The notes: generated by a model not told the origin, from the letters alone. A stretch of 64,000 bases of DNA from Pohlia nutans (GCA_022496805.1 CM040103.1:10000001-10064000); one strand, 5' to 3'; positions 11,430-25,068 are shown, counted from the stretch's first letter. Numbers and translations are program-made.

Positions 11430-12335
11430 ATTGGTCAATTATGTGGGAGATAGAGTCACTTAGGGTCACAAAGTTTGCAACATCAAAGGTCCAACAAGCT
11501 AGCATATTCGAATTATATTATACTAACTTCAAAGGACATGAGTCAATGGATAAACTATCTCTTGGTGAGACGTTCAACTTTGGAGATATGATCAATTTTT
11601 TAGGAGATAGAGTCATTGTGGAAGATAAGGTCACAAAGCCCGCAACATCAAAGGACTGACAATCTAGCATATTCGAATCGTATTATACTAACTTCAAAGA
11701 ACATGAGTCGTATTGGTAGACTATCTCTTAGTAAGTAGTCACTTTTAAAAATATGGTCAATTTTGTTGGAGATAGAGTCACTGTGGAAGATAGGGTCACA
11801 AAGTTTAACATTAAAGGATTACAAGGGTGGTTAATATGGAAGATAGGGTCACAGAGTTTAACATCAAAGGAGACAAGGGTTGGAGAATCTAACGTACATC
11901 AAAGGAGGTCACACAGTCACTGTGGAAGATGAAGATAGGGTCATAGAGTTTAGGGTCACAGAGTTTAATATGAAAGGAATGACAAGGGTCACAGAGTCTA
12001 ACGGAGGTCACACAGTCATTGTGGAAGATGAAGATAGGGTCATAGAGTTTAGGGTCACAAAGTTTAACATGATAGGACTAACGTGGAAGATGAAGATAGG
12101 GTCATAGAGTTTAGAGTCACAAAGTTTAACATGAAAGGACTGACAAGGGTCACAGAGTCTAACGTACATCAAAAGAAGTCACACAGTCACTGTGGAAGAT
12201 GAAGATAGGGTCATAGAGTTTAACATCAAAAGACTGACAAGGGTCACAAAGTTTAACATCAAAGGAAAGGCTATCTTTTGGTGAGCAGTCATTGTTGGAG
12301 GTTAAGTTCAGAGTTTACAACACAACTCAAAACCA
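11430..12335. repeat. Imperfect tandem repeats, gtcacagagtttaacatc family
   Basis: Words such as gatagggtcacagagttta, catcaaagga, ctgacaagggtcac and cacagtcactgtggaagatg recur throughout in shuffled order. Repeated open-frame segments here (VIEFRVTEFN) arise from the repeat and are not evidence of a protein. It ends with acaactcaaaaccact, shared with the field at 8.7-9.3 kb. Confidence 0.8.
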
Positions 12336-15300
12336 CTTCACAAAGAACTTTTTTTGACAATTTTTTTTCAAGACCTAGAAAGTAAATTGGGTCACATGAT
12401 AAGGTTTTTGTTAACAAGTAGTAATTTTATGAAGTCAATTCAATATTTTTATATTAATTTATTTGATCTTTTTTGGATAAGTAGTTGAAAACTTGGAATT
12501 GTGATTTTTTTTCTATGTAATTATAAATAAATATTGAAAAAGATGATTTGTGAGATAAACCATTATTTTCATTTATTTTTGTAGTACTAATTGTGAATTA
12601 TATAATAGAGGAGATAATCATGTCATGTATCTTATAAAGGGAGGTCTCTACAATTTTTTTTTCAAATGTCCTTTTGAAGTTTACTTTAGTTTCTTGAATT
12701 GTATATCTTAATCAAAAATAGTGATTTCCAATATATCATACTTTCTATGAATATGAAATTCTCAAATGAATACGTCAAAAATTGTAATTGTTCTAATCTT
12801 CATTATCAATGATGAAATAAAATTGAGTGATAGATTTAAAAGGGAAAATTAGTTCAATATTGGAAAATAATATGAATTGTCAATATAAAGCTTCTTAAAC
12901 ATCCTTTATTATAAATTTCAAGTCAAATTTCACCCAAAACAATCTTGGCTTTTATATAAACATAGTTCGATAGTAACAACTTATTCAATTTTTTGAATTT
13001 TTGAATTTTGGATGCTTAAATATGCAAAAAAAAGTAATTGGATTTTTTTATTTTATTTAACTTTCAAATCAATTGATTTGAACTTTGATGAAAATTTTAT
13101 GGCTAGTCGAATTTAAACTATATAGCATTCATATTTTGAACATTTTTACTAAGTTATGAAATAAAATAAAGGGTGATATCATTTGTTTTAATATAGGGTG
13201 ATATCATTTTTGTATAAAGACATTTTCTACTTTTTATAGAACTATTGTACTCAAAACAATATGCATATCATTAATAGGTTTTTTTCTTTTTCAAAAGGTA
13301 TGTTTTTTCTTAATCCATATTTAAAAAACTGAATAAAAAATTAAAAAATTAAGGCACGTTTGGTTTTGTATGATTCATTTAAAGCTTTTACAAAATGACA
13401 TTATTTACTATGCAAATTTTGATGAAACAACTATACATTTCAATTGTATCCGAGAATTGTGCGCCAACTTTTTATTTATTTTTATGTTGAGTATAAGTTC
13501 AATTTTCCATGTATAAGTTTTGATCTATGGCTTTACTACCACTGAATTCAAAGAGTTCAAGAGTTCTAAATTAGAAGTTTTTTAATCCCCGAATGAACTA
13601 GTTTGAATAATTAAAGGAGTAAAACCTTTGGACTTATTTAAAAAAATTTGAACAAGCCAATAAAAAGGCAATTTTAGTTCCTTGTTTTTTGGTAAACATT
13701 TAGTTTAGTACTAGCTTTGAAATGTATTCCCATTTTTAGTTCATGAGTTATATTGTAGAATGTGTTTTTTTAGAACAATAATTTTTAAAAAACAACTTGA
13801 AAGCTAAACCCCCAAACTGCATTATTTTGGTATTTTATTAAATGATGAATGACACCAAATAGAACAAAAGGTGTATCTCGGATCTTTGAATCAAAATTAT
13901 ATAAATAGGAACAAAGTGTTATAAAGGATAGTATAATATGCACTAAAGCAAATGAAACATTAACCCCAAAAGTTCCTTGGTATTCTATAGTTCAAAGCTT
14001 CCTAAAAAATAATGCGTTTCAAATCCAACTCCAACTGATTTTTTTATAATTTTATTGTTGCTATCACAGCTTTAGCTATGAGATCAACATTTATTGAAAC
14101 TGCCCTAAAACTTTAGAGTACAAAATCATACCACTTGCAAGATTATAATGTTAGAATTTCTTAAGAATTTTATTGAGTTTGATTATCTACCTACATATTG
14201 TCAAAACTTTAAACCTTCATAATTTATACACTACTTAGAATACTTGCTAGAGCTTGATAATGTCCAAGTTTCACATTTCGTGAATTTCCCATAGCCTCAA
14301 CCCGACATATCAAGAATCTCATTTTAACCTCAAAAGACTTTAAAAAAAGATTGTGGTCATAGAAATAATTACTTTGTAAAGCAACATTAAAGTCACAACA
14401 AAAACTTTATTATATGTTCATATAAGTGCACAATGTTGTATGTAAATCATTTAAAAGCCTAAACCTAAGTTCCATATACAAAATGCAATCTTTACAACAA
14501 TTACAAAAACTTATCCTTTACTGGAACTCTACCATCAACACATTACAAAGGATATTTTAGGAGCTTACACTCCTCTTAAATACTCAAGTTAGATCTACAA
14601 GCCAAAATTCAATCATTGCAGAAATGACACACATGCAACTGGATTGTGGATGTACATACACAAACATTCTTGAAAGCTAGAAAAAAGTACTTCCAACCAA
14701 TACATTACGGAAGAAACTTTCTTGCCCTAGGTGCTTTCAAAAGAGTTAAAACTTAAGAGTTTAGTGAATGTCGTAATGCCACTGCAAAATTCCCCCCTCA
14801 AAAAGAATAGTACTAAGAGCTCAACTACCCTTTAAAAAAAAATAAGCACTGACATCAGGTGATGACTCACAAATCAAAAATACATTCAAGGACATTAGTT
14901 ACATAACATTTAGTAGTTCTACAGTAGATGGTGTGGAATATTCCACACCCAACAGTACTTCATCAGTAGCTAATCGGACAGGTGGAAGCTCAAGGTGATG
15001 AGTAGAGTGCATGAAGGAAAGGCAATGGACATGAAGGCTACTGAATGTTTTGTAGTATGTTGAAGAACTATAGGCATAAAAATTTGCTATTATCCTCTCG
15101 CAGCAAAAAAATAAAATAAAGTTGAACTTGCACCGAAATTGGTTTTGGTAACCCAAACATTAATTTAATAGTGTTGGATGGATGACGTGGTTAGGTATTA
15201 AAAAACTCCACAGTACAGTAGTGTACCGGAAACATTCTGGGTTGCCTTTTGGTGACTAATTCAAAGACTAATCTCAAGACCCAGTCCATCCTTATGTACA

Positions 15301-15390
15301 ATTGTGATTCAATTGACCCTCCCGGCCACGAAAGGGGAAACGATAATTTTTTTAAAACAATGTTAAAAAATTAAAATTAAAAAAACACCA
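12336..15390. other. AT-rich intergenic DNA, 3' side of the sterol reductase gene
   Basis: No gene is recognised. The stretch adjoins the stop codon of the minus-strand sterol reductase gene, so its last few hundred bases may include that gene's 3' untranslated region. The rest is low-complexity AT-rich DNA. Confidence 0.45.
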
Positions 15391-18300
15391 TCAATAAATC
15401 AAAGGAACAATCTTATTTGGCACCTTTTTCTTGTACGTGTCCCAGAATTTCATGTACCTGCGCACAAATCATGATTCATTCAAAAAGATGGACAACAAAA
15501 CAACAACAAGCCTAGCTAGCCACTCACTCAACATCATGCATGCACGATTTCGAGTCTTTCCTTTTTTTCCCTATGGGGTTACTTCCAAATATTCCATGAT
15601 GATGTGCGAACAAATAATAACAAGGTCCAAACAAATCTTTGAAGGTAGTAGTTTAAATTAATACAAGGTGATTAAAAATGAGAATATTAATTATGATAAG
15701 AATTACTTTTATTTTTAGGGTACTTTTAAATATCCCATTATTTCAGGTGGTACTTAAAAAATTACATAGAGTAGGCTAAAAATTACCCCCCTATGTTTTT
15801 CTGGTTGAGGATGGAGAAGGGTGAGTGTCCTTACAACTATTGAAGTTAGTTTTTTTGTTTTTATTTTCTAAAGGTAGTTCAAATTCTTATTCTTTATATT
15901 TGGTTTTTTTAAGGGAGAATCTTAGGAAGAATCTTGTTGTGTTTTGCCAAAAAGAAAACAAAAAAACATAGGTGATGGTGGAGGTGTTCTGATTTCATTG
16001 GTTGAGTTTGTTTGGAATCTTGTCAATCTAACCTAAAACCATTATGGTGAATGGTTTTAATCTTTACGATATTGGTGTGAGGTAATTGAGCCTTTAGTTG
16101 ATGGTTTTTGGGGCCTTTTTGAAGACTATTTCATAAGGTAGTTCTTTTCATTCCCGTGACATCCCCAAAAACATGAGCAAGCTAAAAATAACTAGTAGTT
16201 GAAGAGCCAAAGTCTACTCATGCTTGATGGAGAAGTTGTAAGCAATATTTTAGTAATTCATGAAATAACAAATGTTTTAGTGTGTTGAAATCCTCTTAGA
16301 AATGGATACAAAATTCATAAATGTTTTTTAACAATAAAAAAACACACTTAGCATCTAAAGCTACAAAAATAGAAAAACTACCTTACATGACTCAAATTAG
16401 GCAATCCCATTTTTTTGACTTAGAAAATTTACAAAAATACTCCAAAAAAATATAATATTAAAAAATGATCAAGTTTTTCCAACAAAGGAATAATAACCTC
16501 TAAGTATAACGCAAATTTTAAAACGACTGATTTAAGGCAAAGCCACCATTGCAATAATGTGATGAAGGATTGAAAATGTGATGAAGAAGCGCAAAAGTGC
16601 AGGAATTGTGGCATCAAGAACACTATTCAGCACCTCTTCTAACCCCTGAAGGACCAAGAAGCCCAAATTGGGCCTCATATGTTTATTTTAGCAGTTTTGA
16701 GTAGGTCCTATGTGAACTTTTTGTTCAAATTTGTTTTTTGTTGATCAACACATGCAATGTTCTTCACTGATTCCAGTGATATAAAATTTGGTCTCACCTA
16801 AATTATCATGATTTTTTTAGCGGTTTTGAGTAGGTCCTATGTGAACTTCTTTTTGTTCAAATTTATTTGTTGTTGACCAACACATGCAATGTTCCTTCAC
16901 TGATTTAAAATTTGGTCTCATCTGAATTATATTTTTCACAACATGATCAATTGAATTTGTCATTTTAAAACCAAGAATCCTTGGTCCTTCACGGTCTAAA
17001 CAACTTTATCAGATCCCTTAAGCATCTTCATTTTCACTTGGATAGAGATAGAATTAAAACAGTAAAAGGTTTGCACAACAATTGCATGAGGAACCCACTT
17101 GATGCTCGAAAGATACCCTAGAATGCGCAGATCAAGGAGGTGCATTCTTTGTGCTACCAATTTAAAAGAATGTTATAAGCTTATCATTTGCAATAGTGGA
17201 ATGGTATCACTTACTTTGCTTTGCATCTCTTATCATCCCGCTCAACCCGGTCAATCAGGAGAAGGATCAGAAAGACCAAGGAAAAGTAAGGTGTGGCCTG
17301 CATCAAAGATGATTTGTGTTTATTAGCGCAAATCAAAAAAATCCCATTGACGTCCATAACTCACAAAAGCAGCCCTTTTCTTTCTTTTTTCCCTCTTTGA
17401 ACACAAAAGGAAACACTCTTTTAATTTCCAATGCAACAAAGCTTTTTTCGAAACACAGAAGCACCTAAATATTAAATAACTTCGTAAAGCAATACGTTCC
17501 CTGAAAGCAAGTGTAGGATTAAATCCTCACTGCTTGTGTAGTAGCTTTCACATCCAGAGGTTACATACACTGTAGTTAACATGCGTGCAATGCATGCTAC
17601 TGAATAAAACTTATTAAAAACTAAGCACACGAGACAAGGTTAGTAACTACACACAGAAAAAGCACCAATGAAGAATAAGACCTAATGAGCAGTAATGAAC
17701 CAGAAAGCAAGCCTCACAGTTTTTTCACATCAAAACATTACATGTGACCCATATGGATGAAAAGAAGATATTAAAACTAAGTACACGAGATGAGTCATAG
17801 CGAAAATGACTAGGCTGCTAAGAAATGAAGGTGAAGTACGTGGGTAAAAAGTGCAGGCACGCTCCAAAAGAAGTATGCCCCAATCTCAAAGGCATAGTGG
17901 ATGTGTCGTGCGAGGCCCCACCTGCAAAGGAACCCATCATATGTTACAAGCCTCAGGTAGTCTCCCTGTGCTCAAAATGCAAGGGCTTGAAAGGACAAAC
18001 TTGGGCACATTGCTTCTTCTGCAGCCGACTTTCGTGTACGCTTTAATACAATTGTTTTGTCACTCAAGAAGAAAAGATGATGTGGAAGGGAAATGGACAC
18101 TCATCAAGTGAGGGTTTCCAAAATCCAACTGCTTACAGTGTTACCAAGGAATCTGTAAGAATCCTATACTACATGGTAACCAACAACACTACTACAAGAA
18201 TTTGCTGGTTTCTAAACCAATCCACTTCTATCGGACAGTCGTTGGTTGCTATATGGTTATCAACATTTGCAAGGCGTCATGTAAACTATGTCATGTAAAC

Positions 18301-21300
18301 TATGACATGCTTACACATAAACCTCTCCACAGTAGTGTTGAATTGTAAAATTCTGTCATTGAAAACAAACACTATTAGAAAAACAACCCCAGGGGTAGGA
18401 TAGAACACCCCCCACGTTTGTACAGTAGGCGGTGACATAATAAACTTCATTGTAGATAATCTGAATGCATATTTGGTTTTGTAGAACCCAAATTCTTCAA
18501 GGAATACCTCCCCTAGTACCCATACATGCACTTAAATAATGGACAATTCTTTTTCATTTGACTTCATCGTTCTTCAACTAGGTACGCTCGTGGGGTGCCC
18601 ATCCGAGGTATTCTAGTACACTTTGCCAATTTAAGACAATTTTTAATGTAAAACATGCCAATTGTAGCACGGCTAAGTTTTGTAGAACACCTCTAGAGGG
18701 TAGATTTTCTACTTGTGAAAAACGAGTCAGCTCTTAAAGAAGGGCAGAGGAAATGGTGAACATATACCAGCCAGAAGCAAGTAATATAGTCTGTTTGTGC
18801 TCTCCCTTCTCAGTTACGTAGTGCGCTGGAATCTGCACCGCATGTCAATTGTTAATCGACACTTTACAGCAACAGAATATCAGTTTCACAAATTTTGGGC
18901 ATTAGTCATACAACTTTAATATGAATAAGGTAGGAGCATCCAATTCCAACAGTGCACCCAATGTCGTTAACATCTAAACACAGCATTCATTTTAGAACAC
19001 AAATCTAGGTATACCATAGATAGCTTATCATTTTGGTCAACAAACAATAAAGGCTCTATGACATGCTTTGATTTGCTCTCCAAATGCCGTGTTTAAAAAT
19101 TATCAGCATTGGGTACACTGTCGGAATTGGGTGCTCCTACCTTTGTAGTTCTTAGAGGGAAAAATAACACTAATCTTGACTGTCAGTGCATCTATAAATG
19201 TGTGTTTTCCTCTAATTCTGGCACTATGATTTTCAACTACTTCAAGGTGCAGGTTGATGACTCATACCTTGGTGGCAAAGATGCCCCACACCTTTGCCTT
19301 CCCATGCGTGTCACGGAACTCTTGACGCTGGTGGTCAATGTTATATTGCGCGTATATGCATATTAAGCCACCAAAAAGGATGTATGCAGCCACCTATAGA
19401 GAAAGACAATCAAAACCATCAATGAAAGGCTACATGTCATAAAAGTTCAATCTAAGTATGACAAACAAGAAGTGCTAATTTTCAATTTCATTTGAGGGGG
19501 CATTCACTACTCCGGCAAGAGATCCAACATCATCATGCAAGAGTAGTATATCATAGACCCAATCTAAGAGCATGCTCACCCTTCTCCGGAATTTACTCAA
19601 AATTTTCATCCTGCTAACGTATCCCTCCCCCACCCACAAAATTGTACCTCACCTTGTTGCACAATCCTAAACAAATGTCAGATTGCCATGTGTTCCAACG
19701 CAAGTCCCCAAGCTATTAATCATTGTCAGACTTGCTAATCATAGTGGCAGGGGTTTATTGTGACATCAATATATCTTGCAAATTTGCTGTCCCAGAGAAC
19801 ATGTACAGGTGTTGTCAGAAACTTTTCATTCAAAAAAATTCCGTAAAAGGGTGGATACAGGCGTAGGGGGTGAGCATGCTCTAACAAACGCAAACTGATT
19901 CGAACTCCAGAAACTGGGGGTTTACAGACCGTAATTTTCATTGGGGAAAGATTATGCCCTTCATCCAAAGTTTCCACACATTCAAATTTCATATAGTCCA
20001 ACAGATTGTGTACAAAGTTCCTGAATGATGTTCATAATCTCTCCATGATGAAAATCATGATTGATAATGGCCATTACTCGCAGCCAGGTTCACCCAATGA
20101 CCAATATCTAATCTATCTCCAGAGCAAGGAAAACGAAAAAGAGAAGGCCAGGAGTGTTTACAAGTTTGCCAAGTTGTACTGGATGATTGACGAGATAGAG
20201 AGCAGGTGACGAATATACAGCCGGTATCCAAACCATAGAGCCCCAAACGGTGTAGAACCCAGCTGCACAGGACAAGCCAAACCAATGGGGTGAGCACAAA
20301 CCAACCTTGCTCTAATTTATCATGAATTATTCAGGGATTATCATATTAAAGAATTTGTTCCACAATGACTGTTCTAATTTCATAGTGGTACATAGAGAAG
20401 CCATGAATCATTTTTCTAACAAAGGCAAATGAAAATGAGAAGGAATAAAAGTGGAAATATGAGTTTTTTTTAATGAATTTTTGAAATGTGCTGCACTAAT
20501 AGTCCAGAAGTACAATTAGATCACCCCTAAAAGTGTTTTCATAATGGTCATCTCACTCATCTATGGTAATCACATTATTTCCTTAAAACCAACACAATAA
20601 CTGTGACCACATTCTTTGCAAAAATTTCTACTACGGCGCTAATACAAGGTAGAGGATCTTTATGTAGCCATTAGTTCACTCCATTACCCGTTACTTGAAA
20701 CCATAGTCACAAGGTACGTTGATACTCCAATGTACACAAGGCTATTATCTAGCTTTATGGTAGATCTGAGCTTGGGTACTTCAGCGTACCTTGTGACTAT
20801 GCTTGAAAATTTGAATTGTGCTCTCATTCACACCACATTGTGGCCCATAATCTCATATATTTAAGAGTGACGATCTTACACCAAATGCATGGCCAACATG
20901 GCCATAACAAGGTCTAATACTTTAATCTACTGGAAACGGCATTTAAAGACCTTCACTGAGCCAGAGTTTCAAACTTGTAACAAACCTACATGTGAAGTCT
21001 TTATTCAGTCTAACGGCTCAATTCATCACCTGTTTCTTGTCATTGAATATGTCACCACAGAAGAAACGTTTACCTCGGTCATGCATCATATTCAGGGTAT
21101 TCAAATAACCACCCTCCCACCAGTAAAATTTGAGAATGTACACCAACTGCAACACAGCAGTAACAAACATCGAGTCTGCAACTTTTCCCTTTGATTCCCA
21201 CTGTACACAAGGCATTTGACGTATCGTCATGATGGAACGTGACAGATGTGCATAATTCCAAAATGAAAACCTTTTATTAAGTTTTGATAGATAAAACAGA

Positions 21301-23788
21301 CAACTGTATTGAGGTCTTTCTACAATCTCAATATTTTGCATAAACACACCTAGTACAAATGTTTCGGGTTCAAAAATGTAAGCAGTATCAGAAAAAAAAT
21401 AAAAAATAATAGGGGGGCATGTGAAGAATGAAACTCAATGTTACTCCACTCTTCACATGCCACCTCACAACTGTCAACGAGTTCACCCCACTAATGTCAG
21501 ATTTGATGCAAGACATATGAAAGCAATCCGGATTTGACCATTTCTTGACGCTTCAAATGATCTAGTGTGGAGATGACCTGTTTGATAACGAAGCAGATAA
21601 CCAAACAACCCCACCCCATCATGCCGAATCGACTGTTGATGAAGAGTTTCAAATCGAAGTCTTTACCCAATCTAGGATACAACTCCAGTCCCTATCATAG
21701 TCAAATCACATCGCAATAAGGTTCATTAGCAATTAATACAATCAGCTAAAAATCCAAGATAAAGTTCAAGGTGCAGCTTGCAAAACATAACATTGTAGAG
21801 TAGTGTACAGCTTGCACCCTTTCGACTGTAGCACAGTAAGAATTTGAAGCACTAAAATATTGAAGAACCATTATATGTCAGGCATCGCAATCACTGTCAG
21901 ATGAGCCCACATGCAAACATGCCAACAAAGGAATGAATGAAAGGAAATAGATAATTCTGACGTGAGTCACACCCGCCCTTGCAAACATAACATGAGCACA
22001 AGAATGTGCATAAAGGAAATCTGGATTCTTTTCTTGGCTCACCGTTCATTGATTCCAAGGGTATTCAGGCATGTCATTAAGAATGCTATGAATGTAGAGC
22101 AGGATATTAAGATGATCACATAAATTATAAAGTAGATCACTTTCATACCCAGTAGAAGTCAACGAGAACATTTCCAGTTGAACCCCAGTCCGTTGATGAG
22201 GGATATGTGTAACCCTGTAAGGAAAACAAAAGCGTGATGATCAGACCACTACACATGAAGTATACCGCAATATTGTGAAGATACTTTTCATCGAAGATTC
22301 ATCCGTATAAATACATAAAAGAGCTCTCGTAGAAGCAGGCATCATATATAGAAAAGATACAACTTACTATTATTATGTGTTAATAAAAGAATGAAGCCAG
22401 GAACAAATATATGTCAAGCTGCAACAAAATGCGCACCAGGCCATTTCACCAGTAGGTTCATTTAAGGGTTAACCCAACAGCACAATGGCACCAGATCAAA
22501 GAAAAAATAAAAACTTACTTTAAGAAAGACCAAGTTGCAGGTGATCAGGGCGATGATAATTAGTGCTGAATATATCTCACCGACGTGATCATACACTCCC
22601 GCAGGAGCGAAATAATTTTCCCTGTTAATCATACAATACTTATTTCACAGTTCAAGCAATAGCAGAGGTACCCTAATGGTGGACCAGGAACTTGCTAAAG
22701 ATTGTTTCAGGAACTTTTAGACAACAGCATACAGAGAATCTTCTACATAATTCATGGGGAGGTCTCCCTATGGTCAGTGATCATATAGAGGCCTCCCCAT
22801 GATACATAGGGAGGCCTCCGTATGATGTCTAAAAATTCCTGAAAAGGCCTAATTCTACTGAAAACCCTGTCAATCGAAAACCCTGTTTTGCTATATACTT
22901 CCTCAAGGACTTTACCGAGATCCAAAAGAAAGATGTCTGGACAGTAAGTGTTGAGACTTACTTGTACGCAAAGTAGAATACAAAAAGAGTTATTAAGCAG
23001 CATGAAAACCCATTTTTCTGCAAGCCAGACAACAGTAAAGTGAGTCTAAGTTCTCAGCAGCAAAAAGATTAGAATAGCATAATTGCTGACCCAGACATGA
23101 AGATCAAAAAATGTTGGTGCGCACCTTGTAAACTGGACGATTTCCTGTAGGAGACACAATGCCAATGTGTCTCTCCCCTGGGACATATAATTGCAGCAGG
23201 GCCTCAAAAGATGCAAAAAAAAGAATAAGCTTGCAGGCATAAAAACTCGGCATGGGCCAAATTTTACGCACTCCATCAAAGCTGGTCGCTTTCCAAAACT
23301 TCCACATGTTCATACCAGATCCGTCCAGGTTCACTATTGTATGCCACCTGCTTGCCACATAAGTCTTCAGGTCTCTGATATCTAAGCTTATTGAAACCTA
23401 CTCTTCTTGTAGCATTCGAGAACTAAGGCCAAATTTTATATCATTGCATGTGTTGGTCAATAAATAAATAAAAATGGAACAAAAGAAAGTCTTCGTATGA
23501 CCTACTCAAAACTGCTGAGAAAAACCATGAAGCCCAATTTGGGGCTATTAGCCCTTTAGGGGTTGAGAATGTTGAAAATTGGAACAACAACAACAACAAC
23601 AACAACAACAAGGTCCTAATTGGTGTATGATGAACTTACAGGCATACAACGACGACGGGGGCCAACCAAATCACAGCAGCCATTGCTACGTAGCTGACCC
23701 TCTTAGAATGAGCACTGGCACCTTGATCTTTCTGATATTGCGAACTCTCAATGTAGTTCTTCCGAGTCGGAGTGCGGCCCCTTCCCAT
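15391..23788 (-). CDS. DWF5: Sterol delta-7 reductase (7-dehydrocholesterol reductase)
   Basis: NADPH-dependent ER membrane enzyme that reduces the C7-C8 double bond of delta-5,7 sterols, a late step toward campesterol and brassinosteroids. Thirteen minus-strand exons: 23788-23640, 23347-23125, 23017-22962, 22621-22519, 22214-22149, 21691-21578, 21200-21074, 20262-20162, 19393-19268, 18832-18768, 17921-17840, 17297-17215, 15457-15391. They sum to 1362 bases (453 residues), and all phases close. Landmarks: GNRPVYK (end of exon 2), GGLICIYAQYNIDHQRQEFR (exon 9), SGWWGLARHIHY at 375-386 and RDDKRCKAKY at 424-433. The last two match the sterol reductase (ERG4/ERG24/DHCR7) signatures, except that M replaces the usual G after KY. 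Multiple hydrophobic segments fit a polytopic protein. A hydrophilic N-terminal extension of about 20 residues makes it longer than the roughly 430 residues of angiosperm DWF5. The final intron (1757 bp) and intron 1 carry transposon relics. Confidence 0.95.
16643..16995. mobile_element. CTAA-flanked non-autonomous element in DWF5 intron 12
   Basis: Ends CCCCTGAAGGACCAAG and CTTGGTCCTTCACGGT form an inverted repeat. The flanks are CTAA at 16639-16642 and CTAA at 16996-16999, a 4-bp direct repeat. The interior holds two copies of a block of about 120 bp (gagtaggtcctatgtgaac ... aacacatgcaatgtt ... aaatttggtctca). It is related to the relic at 23400-23562. Confidence 0.75.
20702..20801. mobile_element. 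Palindromic 100-bp foldback element
   Basis: Arms 20702-20722 and 20781-20801 are inverted repeats of 21 bases with one mismatch; both carry CATAGTCACAAGGTACG. It lies in intron 7 of the sterol reductase gene. No clear target duplication is seen. Confidence 0.7.
21416..21461. repeat. Hairpin in DWF5 intron 6
   Basis: Arms of 12 bases, GGCATGTGAAGA at 21416-21427 and its exact reverse complement at 21450-21461, are separated by 22 bases. It is intronic and has no obvious role. Confidence 0.6.
23400..23562 (-). mobile_element. Truncated piggyBac-like relic in DWF5 intron 1
   Basis: Read on the minus strand it begins CCCCTAAAGGGCTAATAGCC and continues with gagtaggtcatacgaag and accaacacatgcaatga, matching the element at 16643-16995. 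The outer flank is TTGA at 23563-23566 (TCAA on the minus strand). The other terminus is lost. Confidence 0.65.
23583..23612. repeat. (CAA)n microsatellite
   Basis: About nine to ten CAA triplets lie just inside DWF5 intron 1. The poly-glutamine frame it makes on the plus strand is not a gene. Confidence 0.9.
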
Positions 23789-25068
23789 GTTGCTCGACTT
23801 TTAGAAGCAAACCAAACTTCTCAATTGTTCTCAAACCAGAAATAAGACAAGAATCTTTGCACACCAGCAGCAGGTCACATACAAGGGGATCTCATCAAGC
23901 TTCAGAATCCCACCTCGCATAAAGCGAGAATCTAAACCCTAAACACAAGTGCGTCGTCTTCATCTCGTCCCAGGGATAAGTTCACCATCCACTCTTGGCA
24001 CCCATATCATCCCACTCCAACAAGACTTGAACAGCACCTGCAGCAGCCATTCAATCAACGGTCCTTGCACGGACCCAACTGAGATGAATCAATACTCTCT
24101 ATCCCTCATTTCCACTGGTCCTTTCGCATCATGCATGAAAAACTGTGGGAAAAAACACAACAACCCGGATGCAGTGGAGTGATTCACCCACTGAGGGATG
24201 CATCGGTGAACGAGGCGATTGCATACATGCCTTGCTCTAGGGCTTTTCAATGCAATACCAGCCTTTCAGCCCCACCTCTTCCCACGCAGCCAAATTTCCC
24301 TTCCTTCGCAATTTGCCTTTGCCTGTTTGGAGACACCAACCGGCAAGTTTCCGTCCCAGGCAAAGAGGAAAGGTGGTATTCCCTGAACAGTCACAAAGTG
24401 ATCAATCCGATCTCATTTCTCATCGGATCTGAAGTAAGCTCTGTTCGGAATGTCCCTGCAATCCAGGAAAACCAAGACTCCCTCTTCACACTGCAGAACA
24501 AAAAGCTGCCAAGAAGCTTGCTAAACCACAACCCAATTGGCACGGTGTGGAAGTCGATTACAAAACCAGACACAGAGTTATTGCAACGTCGGTCCTCTAC
24601 ACCAAAGAGAAACTAGAGGACAGTATTCAGAAAAGCGTAGTAACAAACCATATATTGACATCTGTACAGTTTCCTGATCACAACTTGGATGTTGAGAATC
24701 ACATAGAGAAACACTATGCTGTGAGCAAGTCTTACTCGGTGCTGCAGAAAAATCTCGAGGACACAAACGAGATCTAAATACAGGTGGAGGTGCTGGGGAA
24801 CGAAACGAGCGAGCCCTCTGCTCCTCCAGCAACATTAAGATCACTGCACTTCTACCATTTAGGAAAGGCCACCAAGTGCTGGCCTTGCTGGTATTTGGTG
24901 TTTAATTTGCAAGGCTGGCGCTTTTGAATTTCGCATTCACGCTCCATCAAGTCGTTAAACAGATATCTAGTGATTTAAAGGCTTGGAAGCTACAGTCTGC
25001 TACTGTAATAATGATCCCAAAGTGGAAGATGGCCTGTGTACCCCCAGATCCTAATCGAGATTGTTGAC
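23789..25068. other. Spacer between TOM1-like gene and DWF5
   Basis: Intergenic stretch between the end of the TOM1-like gene and the start codon of the sterol reductase, both on the minus strand, so it must contain the DWF5 promoter and leader. It is less AT-rich than distal DNA. A plus-strand frame of 161 codons (24131-24616) overlaps it, but no domain, signal peptide or splice-consistent neighbour is seen. Confidence 0.4.

Noticed and set aside
11880..12107. Repeat protein with VIEFRVTEFN units
   Set aside because: The frame is a product of the DNA tandem repeat and is broken in other units.
8700..12335. CRISPR-like array
   Set aside because: Repeats are irregular, degenerate and in a plant nuclear context.
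17825..18111. Cys-rich plus-strand frames near 17.9 kb
   Set aside because: They are antisense to DWF5 exon 11 and its flanking introns.
20005..20300. Plus-strand frame overlapping DWF5 exon 8
   Set aside because: It is the antisense shadow of a conserved exon.
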